This document shows positions 29,259-37,554 of a DNA stretch of 64,000 nt, in pieces. The stretch's first letter is position 1, and each line of letters opens with the position of its first letter. Under the pieces are notes generated by a model. That model worked only from the letters and a program-made list of their open reading frames with translations. It was not told where the DNA came from and ran no database searches. The translations under genes and the position numbers were made by a program. This DNA is from Streptomyces sp. TS71-3 (lineage in GTDB: Bacteria > Actinomycetota > Actinomycetes > Streptomycetales > Streptomycetaceae): contig NZ_BNEL01000003.1 of assembly GCF_018327685.1 (NCBI RefSeq), forward strand, positions 1,860,001 through 1,924,000. The letters run 5' to 3'.

Positions 29259-29830
29259 CGACCGAACGCGGGCACCACAGGACCGAGATGACCGAGATGA
29301 GCGAGATGGCCGAGACGACCTGCTACACGACCGTCGCCAGCCCCCTGGGCGACCTGCTGCTGACCGCGGACGCCTCGGGCGCCCTGACCTCGCTCTCCGT
29401 GCCGGGGCAGACCGTGCGGGGGCGGCCGAAGCCCGACGCGGTGGCGGCCGGGGTGCTCGGGCGGCCCGCGACGGAGCCGTTCCGCCAGGCCAGGGAGCAG
29501 CTGGCCGCGTACTTCGCGGGTGAGCTGACGGAGTTCCGGCTCCCGCTGAGCAGTGTGGGCACGGCCTTCCGGGAGAAGGTGTGGGCCGCGCTCGACTCCG
29601 TGCCCTACGGCACGACCACCACCTACGGGAGCCTCGCGGCCCGGATCGGCGCCTCGCGCGCGGCGATGCGGGCGGTGGGGGGCGCGGTGGGGGCCAACCC
29701 GCTGCTGATCGTGCGCCCCTGCCATCGGGTGATCGGGGCCGACGGCTCGCTCACCGGCTATGCGGGCGGCCTCGACCGCAAGCGGCACCTCCTCGCGCTG
29801 GAGCACAGCCTGCCGCCGATCCCCGCCTGA
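29255..29830 (+). CDS. ogt: Methylated-DNA-protein-cysteine methyltransferase
   Basis: 191-aa O6-alkylguanine repair protein. The acceptor cysteine lies in IVRPCHRVIGADGSLTGYAGGLDRK, the DNA-binding helix in TTTYGSLAARIGASRAAMRAVGGA. An N-terminal tail rich in Met/Glu/Thr (EMTEMSEMAET) precedes SPLGDLLLTA; the start could be internal, but GTG 29255 overlaps the upstream stop (GTGA), which argues for coupling. With the Ada-like protein it forms an alkylation-damage operon. Confidence 0.92.
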   Translation: MTTERGHHRTEMTEMSEMAETTCYTTVASPLGDLLLTADASGALTSLSVPGQTVRGRPKPDAVAAGVLGRPATEPFRQAREQLAAYFAGELTEFRLPLSSVGTAFREKVWAALDSVPYGTTTTYGSLAARIGASRAAMRAVGGAVGANPLLIVRPCHRVIGADGSLTGYAGGLDRKRHLLALEHSLPPIPA

Positions 29831-29885
29831 CGGTCGCCGGCGCGCGGGAGCGTGAGCCGCCGACGACGGTCACGCCGACACCGGC

Positions 29886-30365
29886 TCACGCCGACACCGC
29901 CCCCAGCCACGCCGCCATGATCAGCAGGCCGGCGAAGAACTCGGTGAAGAGGCGCCAGCCGCCCGACCGCAGCACCGTCCTGGTCGCCGTCATCGCCTCG
30001 CCGTGCCTGCCGAGGCGGGCCCGCTCGGCCAGGTAGATGCCGGCGACGAAGCCGGGCAGCGCCCCCACCACGGGAACCACGCAGAACCCGATGAGCGCGC
30101 CGAGCCCGCCGCGCATCGCCAGCCGCTGAGTGAGCACGCCCTGTCTTCGGCGGCGCGGCGGAAGCTGCAGGCGCACCGCCTGGGCCACGAGCAGGACGAG
30201 GGTGGCACCGGCGAGCACCAGCAACGCGAGCGTCCTGCGGTCCTGGAACGCCCACCAGAGCGTCGCGGCCCACACCAACCACGACCCCGGCACACCGGGC
30301 GTCAGTACGCCGCCGAGGCCGAGCAGCATGACGACCCCGACCAGCAGGAGCTCCCACACTCCCAT
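29886..30365 (-). CDS. DUF456 membrane protein
   Basis: 159-aa DUF456 protein with about four membrane helices: VWELLLVGVVMLLGLGGVLTPG, the WLVWAATLWWAF region, LALLVLAGATLVLLVAQAV, GALIGFCVVPVVGALPGFVAGIYLAE and the C-terminal FFAGLLIMAAWLGAV. Gly-rich helices of the family (GLGGVLTPGVPGS and PVVGALPGFVAG) are visible. Function unknown. It converges on ogt; a 16-bp tandem duplication (TCACGCCGACACCGGC twice, 29870-29901) lies across its 3' end. Confidence 0.82.
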   Translation of the reverse strand: MGVWELLLVGVVMLLGLGGVLTPGVPGSWLVWAATLWWAFQDRRTLALLVLAGATLVLLVAQAVRLQLPPRRRRQGVLTQRLAMRGGLGALIGFCVVPVVGALPGFVAGIYLAERARLGRHGEAMTATRTVLRSGGWRLFTEFFAGLLIMAAWLGAVSA

Positions 30366-30537
30366 TGCTCCAGAGTGCAGGAGACGGCGCCGGGCCGCAG
30401 ACCGGGCGACCCGTACGGGGAGCCGCCCGCGGAACCGCGGAGGGGTCGCACGCCGGCGGCACGCGCGGACGACGTAACGTAGCGATGGGTTCCGTTTCGC
30501 CGCGCCAAGGACGGAAAACTATCGAGAAAGGTCTTGA

Positions 30538-30693
30538 ATGGCGCATGCTGCCGTGCCCGAGGTTGCGGATCGCGTGGACGCACCCAGTCCCCCTCGACGA
30601 CAATGCTTCAGCACAGGACGCTTGGGCCGGCCGGGTCACTCGTACGGTGGAAACTGGCGGATGCATACGGTGACGCCGCCGCCCAGACCGTGA
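30538..30693 (+). CDS. Uncertain small ORF (51 aa) in an otherwise gene-free stretch
   Basis: ATG 30538 has AAAGG 6 nt upstream. The predicted peptide begins MAHAAVPEVADRVDAPSPP and ends -TVTPPPRP. Only about two thirds of third positions are G/C, much lower than neighbouring genes, so it may not be protein-coding. It overlaps the start of a strongly structured region that ends in a terminator. No similarity is recognised. Confidence 0.25.
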   Translation: MAHAAVPEVADRVDAPSPPRRQCFSTGRLGRPGHSYGGNWRMHTVTPPPRP

Positions 30694-30794
30694 TCCGGGT
30701 CTGCCGTGCGCGGCAGGTCGCGGACCCGGGTCACACCGGCGACCGCCGGGCGGCTCTCCCGTGGGGGGTGGGGTCGCCCGGCGGTCTTCTTCTC
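30691..30794 (+). terminator. Structured RNA region ending in a terminator with T-rich tail
   Basis: GATCCGGGTC (30692-30701) can pair with GACCCGGGTC (30723-30732, one wobble), enclosing the hairpin TGCCG-TGCG-CGGCA. Next, GACCGCCGGGCG (30741-30752) pairs perfectly with CGCCCGGCGGTC (30775-30786), followed by TTCTTCTC. This is the most classical intrinsic terminator in the window, yet no convincing gene precedes it, so a small RNA or a regulated leader is possible. It ends 78 bp before the next gene. Confidence 0.55.
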
Positions 30795-30871
30795 GCGCGA
30801 CACGCGCCACGCCGCGGGTTTTTCCCCTCCGTTTCGTTTTAGCGCCGTCCGTGCGGTGGACAATGAACGTC

Positions 30872-33202
30872 ATGAGTCAGCAGGGGGAGAGGCGTCCGGA
30901 CCGCGAAGACGACTGGTGGGGCGAGCTGTACGAAGACGCCGAGGACACGGGCCCCGCCCGCACCGGCGACACCCTCGACGACCGCTTCGCCTCCGCGTAC
31001 ACCACCGTGAGGGAACCGACCCCGTCCTCCGAGCGGGATCCGGGGACCGCCACCGAGCCGGACGAGCCGGACGGAAGGCGCCAGCCGGACACCGGCCAGG
31101 ACGACCCGCACATCCCGCCCACTCCGCGCATCCCGCCGACCCCGCACAGTCCGGACGAACCGCATCATCTGCCCGAGCCGCCGCGGGTTCCCGAACCTCC
31201 GGAGCTGCCCGAACCGCCCTCCGTGGAGGCGTCCCTGCCCCCCGGCCCCTCGCCCACCACAGGCGAGGGAGGCTTCGGGCTGGTCGACGACCCCGCCGTA
31301 CCGTTCGAGGCACCGCCCTACGAGCCACCCGCCTACGAACCACCGCCGTTCGAGCCCCCCGAGTACGAGCCGCCGGCCTACGACCCGACCACGACCGAGG
31401 CCTCGGCGGCCGTCTCCCCGCCCCCGCCTCCCGGTGAGGACCCGTCTGTCCGGGACACTTCCGTCCCGGACACCTCAGTGCCGGACACCTCGGTCCCGGA
31501 CATCCCGGACCCTGCTGACACCCTCTGGGAGCCGCCCGCGAAGACCTGGGAGCCACCGCGTCCACGGCCCGCCTCGCCCCCGCAGCGTCCGCCCACCTCG
31601 GACCTCGGCAGGCCCTCCGGCGGGGACCCCTGGGGCTCGCCCGCCCCCACCGCCGAGCCGCCCGCTCCGTCCGCCCCCGCCATGGACTGGTGGCAGAGGC
31701 CCACGCCGACGACGGGCCGGCCGGCGGCGGAGCCCGGCGGGCCGCACCAGGACGCCGCACCCCCTGAGCGCCCTGCGCCCGCACCTCCTGAGCGCCCTGC
31801 GCCCGCACCCGCCGAGCGCCCCGCTCCCGCGTCCCCTGAACCTCCCTCGTCCCCTGAACCTCCTGCGCCCGCCCCCGCGGAGCGCCGTCCGCCCGCCTTC
31901 GCCGAGTTTCCCGCGCCGGCCCCCGCTGCCGGCACATCGGGCGGCCCGGAGACGGACACGGTTCCCGACGGCGGAGCGGCGTCCGGTGGCGCGCGCGTGC
32001 CACGCCCCGTGCGGCACGTGGGCGACCGGCCGCCCACCTACGACGCCGAACCCACGGCGCTGCCGCCCGCGAACCCCGAGGACCTGAGCGACCTGGTCCC
32101 CGACACCGTGCTGGACGGCGCCCGGTACGGCTCCTGCACGCTGCGGGCGGCTTCGGTGCGCGGCGACTCGGCGCGGTACCGGGGCGAGCCGCGCCGCGAC
32201 TCCCTGCTCACCGCGCGCTTCGGCACCGGGCGGCAGGCGCTGGTGCTGGTGGCGATGGCCACCGGCGCCCGGGCCGGCGCGGACGCTCACCGGCTCGCCG
32301 CCGAGGCCTGCCAGGAGATCGGCAGGTTCGTCGGGCGCCACCACACCAGCCTCGCGGAGGACATGGGCGCGGGGCGCCGCGGGGCCCTCAAGGCCGGCCT
32401 GCAACGGCTGACCGACCGGAGCCTCGGCAAACTGCGGGCCCGCGCCGTGGAACTGGGCGCCGGAGCCGAGGAGTACACCCCGGACCTGCGCTGCCTGCTG
32501 CTGCCGGCCGACCCGCACTGCCGCACGCGCGTCTTCTTCGGGGTGGGTCCCGGCGGCCTCTTCCGGATCCGCGGCGGCGCGTGGCAGGACATCGAGCCGT
32601 ACCCACCGCAGGGCCCGCGCCCCGCGCACGACCCGTACGCCTCGCACGGCTCGCATGAGCCGTACGCAGCGCGCGACCCGCGGGATCCGGGCACCGTGCA
32701 CGACCCGCGCGCCTCGCAGGAACCGGAGGATCCGGACGATCCGTACTGGGAGTACTACCCCGATGCCCCGCGGGATCCGCGCGATCCCGGCCTTCCGGGC
32801 GGCCGGGAGCCTGGACGGGGTTCGGGGCAGGTGTCCGGGCAGGCTCCGTACGGCGGCGGGCCGGACCCGCGGTCCGAGCCCGCGGAGCCCTCGTACGGCG
32901 ACCGGTTCACCATGGCCCTGGGGATCACCCCGCCCGGACGCCCGGGCGAGCAGGCTCCGCCGGAGCCGGCCCGCCCGGCCTTCCGGTTCCACGCCGCCGT
33001 CGCGGCCTCCGGCGACGTCCTGCTGATGTGCAGCGAGGGGCTCGCCGAGCCGCTCCGTGGCGAGGCCGCGCTGGCCGCGCACCTCACCCGCGGCTGGGGT
33101 CATGGCGGCCCGCCCGGCCTCACCGACTTCCTCGCGGACATCCAGGTGAGGGTGAAGGGCTATGCCGACGACCGGACGGCGGCGGCCGTGTGGGAGACGT
33201 GA
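30872..33202 (+). CDS. Proline-rich protein with PP2C-like domain, probably catalytically degenerate
   Basis: 776 aa. Residues ~1-25 are acidic (DDWWGELYEDAED). Residues ~75-400 are disordered and repetitive: PPYEPPAYEPPPFEPPEYEP, DTSVPDTSVPD and PAPAPPERPAPAPAERP. A PP2C-like fold follows: ARYGSCTLRAASVRGDSARYRGEPRRDSLLTARFG, ALVLVAMATGARAG, LRCLLLPAD, GPGGLFRIRGG, then a His/Asp/Arg-rich insert (DPYASHGSHEPYAARDPRDP), and FRFHAAVAASGDVLLMCSEGLAEPL. The DGMGG metal motif of active phosphatases is replaced by ATGARAG, so it may be a pseudophosphatase. ATG 30872 is chosen; ATG 30863 is an alternative. Confidence 0.8.
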   Translation: MSQQGERRPDREDDWWGELYEDAEDTGPARTGDTLDDRFASAYTTVREPTPSSERDPGTATEPDEPDGRRQPDTGQDDPHIPPTPRIPPTPHSPDEPHHLPEPPRVPEPPELPEPPSVEASLPPGPSPTTGEGGFGLVDDPAVPFEAPPYEPPAYEPPPFEPPEYEPPAYDPTTTEASAAVSPPPPPGEDPSVRDTSVPDTSVPDTSVPDIPDPADTLWEPPAKTWEPPRPRPASPPQRPPTSDLGRPSGGDPWGSPAPTAEPPAPSAPAMDWWQRPTPTTGRPAAEPGGPHQDAAPPERPAPAPPERPAPAPAERPAPASPEPPSSPEPPAPAPAERRPPAFAEFPAPAPAAGTSGGPETDTVPDGGAASGGARVPRPVRHVGDRPPTYDAEPTALPPANPEDLSDLVPDTVLDGARYGSCTLRAASVRGDSARYRGEPRRDSLLTARFGTGRQALVLVAMATGARAGADAHRLAAEACQEIGRFVGRHHTSLAEDMGAGRRGALKAGLQRLTDRSLGKLRARAVELGAGAEEYTPDLRCLLLPADPHCRTRVFFGVGPGGLFRIRGGAWQDIEPYPPQGPRPAHDPYASHGSHEPYAARDPRDPGTVHDPRASQEPEDPDDPYWEYYPDAPRDPRDPGLPGGREPGRGSGQVSGQAPYGGGPDPRSEPAEPSYGDRFTMALGITPPGRPGEQAPPEPARPAFRFHAAVAASGDVLLMCSEGLAEPLRGEAALAAHLTRGWGHGGPPGLTDFLADIQVRVKGYADDRTAAAVWET

Positions 33203-33304
33203 CACCCGCGACTGCGACGGACGCGCGACTGCGACGACCATGGACGTGAGCGGGTGCCGCCCGGCCGGGCGGCACCGACGAACCACCGAGGAGTGCCCGA
33301 AGCC

Positions 33305-35047
33305 ATGGCCAAGCAGAACGTCGCGGAGCAGTTCGTCGACATCCTCGTCCGCGCCGGAGTCCAACGCCTCTACGGAGTCGTCGGCGACAGCCTGAACCCC
33401 GTCGTGGACGCGGTCCGCAGGCACTCCGGCATCGAGTGGATCCACGTCAGGCACGAGGAGACCGCCGCCTTCGCCGCGGGCGCCGAGGCCCAGGTCACCG
33501 GCCGCATGGCCGCCTGCGCCGGCTCCTGCGGACCGGGCAACCTGCACCTGATCAACGGTCTGTACGACGCGCACCGTTCGATGGCGCCGGTCCTCGCGCT
33601 GGCCTCGCAGATCCCCTCCAGCGAGATCGGGCTGAACTACTTCCAGGAGACGCATCCCGACCAGCTGTTCCGCGAGTGCAGCCACTACAGCGAGCTGATC
33701 TCCAACCGCCGCCAGATGCCGAGGCTGCTCCAGACGGCGATCCAGCACGCGGTCGGCCAGTCCGGCGTGAGCGTGGTCTCGCTGCCCGGTGACATCGCGG
33801 ACGAGCCCGCTCAGGAGCAGGCCGCCGAGCACGCCCTCGTCACCTCGCGCCCCACCGTGCGCCCCGGTGACGAGGAGATCGAGAAGCTGGCCGCCATGAT
33901 CGACGAGGCGGACCGCGTCACGCTGTTCTGCGGCAGCGGCACGGCCGGCGCGCACGCCGAGGTCATGGAGTTCGCCGAGAAGATCAAGTCACCGGTGGGG
34001 CACGCCCTGCGGGGCAAGGAGTTCATCCAGTACGACAACCCCTTCGACGTCGGGATGAGCGGTCTGCTCGGCTACGGCGCCGCCTACGAGGCCACCCATG
34101 AGTGCGATCTGCTGATCCTGCTGGGCACCGACTTCCCGTACAACGCCTTCCTGCCCGACGACGTCCGGATCGTGCAGGTGGACGTGCGCCCGGAGCATCT
34201 GGGCCGGCGCACCAAGCTCGACCTGGCGGTGTGGGGCGACGTCCGCGAGACGCTGCGCTGCCTCACCCCGAAGGTCTCGCCGAAGACGGACCGCAGGTTC
34301 CTCGACAAGATGCTGAAGAAGCACGCCGACGCCCTGGAGGGCGTCGTGAAGGCGTACACGCGCAAGGTGGAGCGGCACGTTCCCATCCACCCCGAATACG
34401 TGGCGTCCGTCCTGGACGAGCTGGCCGCCGACGACGCGGTCTTCACGGTCGACACCGGCATGTGCAACGTGTGGGCGGCCCGCTACCTCACGCCGAACGG
34501 CAAGCGCCGCATCATCGGCTCCTTCTCGCACGGCTCCATGGCGAACGCGCTGCCGCAGGCCATCGGCGCGCAGTTCACCGACCGGCACCGGCAGGTGGTG
34601 GCGATGTCGGGCGACGGCGGTTTCTCCATGCTGATGGGCGACTTCCTCACCCTGGTCCAGTACGAGCTTCCCGTGAAGATTGTGCTGTTCAACAATTCCT
34701 CGCTCGGCATGGTCGAACTGGAAATGCTGGTCGCCGGCCTTCCCGCGCACGGCACGACCAACCACAATCCGGACTTCGCCGCGGTGGCCCGGGCCTGCGG
34801 CGCGTACGGGGTGCGCGTGGAGAAGCCGAAACAGCTCCAAGGGGCGCTCAAGGACGCGTTCGCGCACAAGGGCCCTGCCCTCGTGGACGTGGTCACCGAC
34901 CCGAATGCGCTCTCCATTCCGCCGCGGATCAGCGCGGACATGGTGACGGGTTTCGCGCTTTCGGCATCGAAGATGGTTCTGGACGGCGGTGTCGGCCGGA
35001 TGGTCCAGATGGCCCGCTCCAACCTGCGGAACGTGCCGAGGCCCTGA
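33305..35047 (+). CDS. poxB: Pyruvate dehydrogenase (quinone)/pyruvate oxidase, PoxB type
   Basis: 580-aa ThDP/FAD enzyme converting pyruvate to acetate and CO2 with electrons passed to quinone. Three domains are visible: Pyr domain with the ThDP-activating glutamate in HVRHEETAAFAAGAEAQ, the FAD/Rossmann middle domain (CDLLILLGTDFPYNAFLP), and PP domain with the ThDP-Mg motif GDGGFSMLMGDFL through LFNNSSLGM. Length matches PoxB (572 aa in E. coli). ATG 33305 has GAGGAG about 12 nt upstream. The gene stands alone; a CGTAGC repeat starts right after its stop and a long hairpin lies about 210 bp further on. Confidence 0.92.
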   Translation: MAKQNVAEQFVDILVRAGVQRLYGVVGDSLNPVVDAVRRHSGIEWIHVRHEETAAFAAGAEAQVTGRMAACAGSCGPGNLHLINGLYDAHRSMAPVLALASQIPSSEIGLNYFQETHPDQLFRECSHYSELISNRRQMPRLLQTAIQHAVGQSGVSVVSLPGDIADEPAQEQAAEHALVTSRPTVRPGDEEIEKLAAMIDEADRVTLFCGSGTAGAHAEVMEFAEKIKSPVGHALRGKEFIQYDNPFDVGMSGLLGYGAAYEATHECDLLILLGTDFPYNAFLPDDVRIVQVDVRPEHLGRRTKLDLAVWGDVRETLRCLTPKVSPKTDRRFLDKMLKKHADALEGVVKAYTRKVERHVPIHPEYVASVLDELAADDAVFTVDTGMCNVWAARYLTPNGKRRIIGSFSHGSMANALPQAIGAQFTDRHRQVVAMSGDGGFSMLMGDFLTLVQYELPVKIVLFNNSSLGMVELEMLVAGLPAHGTTNHNPDFAAVARACGAYGVRVEKPKQLQGALKDAFAHKGPALVDVVTDPNALSIPPRISADMVTGFALSASKMVLDGGVGRMVQMARSNLRNVPRP

Positions 35048-35048
35048 C

Positions 35049-35090
35049 CGTAGCCGTAGCCGTAGCCGTAGCCGTAGCCGTAGCCGTAGC
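35049..35090 (+). repeat. Hexanucleotide microsatellite, CGTAGC x7
   Basis: Seven perfect tandem copies of CGTAGC begin 1 bp after the poxB stop codon, followed by a degenerate run (CGGTGTCGGCGTCGG). Such a tract can change copy number by slippage. It lies outside coding sequence. Confidence 0.95.
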
Positions 35091-35257
35091 CGGTGTCGGC
35101 GTCGGAATGGGCGCCGACTCGGACAGCGGAATCGGCGAGGCATCCGATTCGGGACTCGCGAAATCCACCGGATCTCGCGCCGGCCTCGCGATCCGGGCGG
35201 ATTTCTTTCAGGCACCTGAACGGTTTAGGCCGGAAATTCATCGGCCTCCGAAGACGG

Positions 35258-35297
35258 TTCCGGGCGGCTCGGGCAGGCACGCCCGGACCGCCCGGAA
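35258..35297 (+). terminator. Two-part hairpin in the poxB downstream region
   Basis: TTCCGGGCGG (35258-35267) pairs with CCGCCCGGAA (35288-35297), and inside it CGGGC pairs with GCCCG, giving a stem of 10 plus 5 bp with a short mismatch. It is a likely terminator. The rest of 35091-35485 shows no gene I trust. Confidence 0.6.
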
Positions 35298-35485
35298 GCC
35301 GTTTGTGACGGCCTTCCAGGGCCTTCGCCACCGCAGCGCCGCGGTGCGTATTCACGGTCCGGCCGTGAGCCCGGCGACGACGCCATACGTGTGGCATGAA
35401 AGGACACGAGTGCGGCCCATCGCAGGGGGCATGCATCTCGTGTACCTGTTCGAGGGGGATCTCAGGGGGAAGGACCGGTAACAAC

Positions 35486-35920
35486 GTGTTGACGGGGGAC
35501 AGGCCAAGGCAGGCACGGAAAGATGGAAGGGCAGGCCAGCAGACGCACATCACCCGCAGGGTCGGCCACGCGGATCTCCAAGCGGTTCCGGAGACGCGGC
35601 ATGCGCTGCGACTCCTGCTGGAGCACTGGGGGGAGCCGGGCAGGGCGGAGACGGCGGAGTTGCTCGCGACGGAGCTGATCACCAACGCGTTGGTGCACAC
35701 CAACGACGAGGCCGTGCTGACCGCCACGGTCGAGGTGCACATCCTCCGCGTGGAGGTCAGGGACTGCGTGGACCGCGTCCCGAAGCCCAGGGTCTCCGGC
35801 GAGGAGGGCACGGGCGGCCGGGGCCTGCTCCTCGTCCAGTCCCTGGCCGACGCCTGGGGGGTCTGTCCGAACGGCACGGGGAAGGTCGTCTGGTTCGAAC
35901 TGGCGGCGGCGACGCCGTAA
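35486..35920 (+). CDS. HATPase_c (anti-sigma-factor-like) ATP-binding protein
   Basis: About 144 aa with a GHKL ATPase fold of the kind found in the many Streptomyces RsbW/SpoIIAB-like proteins. Motifs: N-box ELLATELITNALVHTND, G1-like VEVRDCVDRVPKPR, and the glycine lid GEEGTGGRGLLLVQSLADAWGV. No other domain is attached. The start is uncertain: GTG 35486 (AAGGA about 10 nt upstream) is preferred; ATG 35396 is also in frame and would add 30 cysteine-containing residues. Partner sigma factor or antagonist is not encoded nearby. Confidence 0.8.
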   Translation: MLTGDRPRQARKDGRAGQQTHITRRVGHADLQAVPETRHALRLLLEHWGEPGRAETAELLATELITNALVHTNDEAVLTATVEVHILRVEVRDCVDRVPKPRVSGEEGTGGRGLLLVQSLADAWGVCPNGTGKVVWFELAAATP

Positions 35921-35985
35921 GGGACGGGGCGAAGCCCCGGAGGTGGCGGGGTGAAGCCCCGGAAGGGACGGGGCTGAGCCTGAAA

Positions 35986-36171
35986 GGGGCGCGGGGAACT
36001 GCGCGCCCAGCCACGACGAGACCGTCAGATCGCCGCGATCCCAAGGGGGCACTCTCTGCCGTTTCCGGCCACCGGCCGGTGGACACGACCTAGACGCGCA
36101 ATTCCCCGCGCCTCCTTCCGCGGCGCCGCGGACATCCGCGTAGCGCCGGAAGGGGGCGCGGGGAACTGCGC
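35986..36171. repeat. Three copies of the core element in a convergent junction
   Basis: Forward cores at 35986-36004 and 36153-36171 flank an inverted, slightly changed copy at 36096-36113 (GCGCAATTCCCCGCGCC). Shared modules 'ccagccacgacgagaccgtc', 'tttccggccaccggccggtgg' and 'ccaagggggca' occur between them. Upstream, 35921-35985 holds short 'gggacggggc-aagccccgga' repeats. The array fills the gap between two convergent genes. Confidence 0.85.
36081..36093. mobile_element. Solo 13-bp end of the foldback element seen at 43.05 kb
   Basis: GGACACGACCTAG here is identical to the outer 13 bp of the right end of the element at 43054-43222. It lies inside the repeat cluster, directly before an altered core copy. 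This could be a remnant of an excised or truncated element. Confidence 0.45.
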
Positions 36172-36255
36172 AACACCCACGACGAGCCCGCACATCGGTA
36201 CGACCCGGAACCGGGCCCCGGCTGAACCCGGCCGAAGGCCGGCCGGTCCGCCGGA

Positions 36256-37308
36256 TCAACCGAACTGCTGCTCCAGATCCTTCAGCTTCTGCTCCAGCGA
36301 ATCCAGCCGCGGCAGCGTCTGCGTGTCATCCTCCGCCGTGAGGTCCACGGTGACCGCGTCGATCCCACCCCGCACCGGGGAGAGCGACGGCCGGCTACGC
36401 GACGGAAGCGCCTCGGGACGGGGGGCCGACGCCGGCTCGGCGGTGCTCTCCGACGACGGAAGCGCGGGCACGGCCGGCGCGGTCTGGATGTCGACCTGGC
36501 GTCCACCACGCGTCGGCCAGCGCCGGTGGCTGCGGTTGATCGCCCGCAGGCGAGCCCGCTCCAGCTTCTCGTGGTCGCGCCGCCGCAGCCGGTTCTGCTC
36601 CTTCTGCCTGCGGTCGTCGCGCACCTCGTCCACGGCCTCGTCGAGGCTGCGCACGCCCTCCAGCAGCATCAGCGACCAGGCGCCGTACGTCTCACGGGGC
36701 GCGCGCAGCCAGCGGACGATCCGGATCTGCGGCAGCGGGCGGGGCACCAGGCCCTGCTCGCGCAGCGCGGCCCGGCGGGTCTGCTTCAGCGCGCGGTCGA
36801 AGAGCACCGCGGCGGACAGGGACATCCCGGCGAAGAACTGCGGCGCGCCCGCGTGCTCGATGCCGCGCGGCGCGTGCACCCAGTTGAACCAGGCGGCGGC
36901 ACCCGCGAACGTCCACACCAGCAGTCGCGAGCCCAGGGCCGCGTCACCGTGGCTGGCCTCACGCACCGCGAGGACCGAGCAGAACATCGCCGCGCCGTCG
37001 AGCCCGAACGGCACCAGGTACTCCCAGCCGCCGGACAGCCCCAGGTTCTGCTCGCCGAAACCCACCAGACCGTGGAAGGAGAGCGCGGCGGCCACCGCCG
37101 CACAGCAGAACAGCAGCACGTACGACGCGGTGCCGTACAGCGCCTCCTTGCGGCGCCTGCGCTCCTCGCTGCGCTCCCACGAATCATCGCTGGAGCTGGT
37201 CTCCTTGGCGCGCCGCTGGTGGGCGATCACCGCGACCGCCACACCCATGCCGAGGAGCAGCACGGCGCTGGGTAGCAACCAGTCCATCGATATGTCGGTC
37301 AGTGTCAT
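36256..37308 (-). CDS. DUF2637 membrane protein with C-terminal coiled coil
   Basis: 350 aa. The N-terminal half has about five membrane helices: WLLPSAVLLLGMGVAVAVIA, YVLLFCCAAVAAALSFHGLVGF, YLVPFGLDGAAMFCSVLAV, LLVWTFAGAAAWFNWVHA and FFAGMSLSAAVLFDRAL; this is the DUF2637 region shared with SpdB-like proteins of actinomycete plasmids. The C-terminal half is cytosolic and charged (EVRDDRRQKEQNRLRRRDHEKLERAR), with a final coiled coil LDSLEQKLKDLEQQF. ATG 37308 has AAGGGA 7 nt upstream. Function unknown. Confidence 0.85.
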   Translation of the reverse strand: MTLTDISMDWLLPSAVLLLGMGVAVAVIAHQRRAKETSSSDDSWERSEERRRRKEALYGTASYVLLFCCAAVAAALSFHGLVGFGEQNLGLSGGWEYLVPFGLDGAAMFCSVLAVREASHGDAALGSRLLVWTFAGAAAWFNWVHAPRGIEHAGAPQFFAGMSLSAAVLFDRALKQTRRAALREQGLVPRPLPQIRIVRWLRAPRETYGAWSLMLLEGVRSLDEAVDEVRDDRRQKEQNRLRRRDHEKLERARLRAINRSHRRWPTRGGRQVDIQTAPAVPALPSSESTAEPASAPRPEALPSRSRPSLSPVRGGIDAVTVDLTAEDDTQTLPRLDSLEQKLKDLEQQFG

Positions 37309-37464
37309 CTAGGGTCCCTTGCATCGGGTTCGGGCGTTTCGGGCGCCATAGTGGCTCAGTTCCGGTGGGATGCCGGGGGTTTCGGGGCAAGAGGACGCCG
37401 ATGAGGTGCCCGCGCGGGCCGGCCACGGCGTTCGTCTCGAACTCCCGTAGGGATCATGCCAGTT

Positions 37465-37485
37465 GCGTTCGACCCAAGCGAACGC
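37465..37485. promoter_or_regulatory. Dyad GCGTTCG-N7-CGAACGC upstream of the DUF2637 gene
   Basis: A perfect inverted repeat with 7-bp arms and a 7-bp centre, 157 bp upstream of the DUF2637 start and 70 bp past the end of the FhuF-like gene. It could be an operator or a terminator stem. Confidence 0.35.
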
Positions 37486-37554
37486 AGGCCTACCGCAAGG
37501 GAATCGAAGAATAGCGGATGGCCGGCGACACCGAGACCGGCCCCCCGCGGTCGC

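Noticed and set aside
31475..33955. Long minus-strand open frame opposite the PP2C-like and poxB genes
   Set aside because: No domain, repetitive Arg/Gly/Ala composition; mirrors coding bias of the opposite strand.
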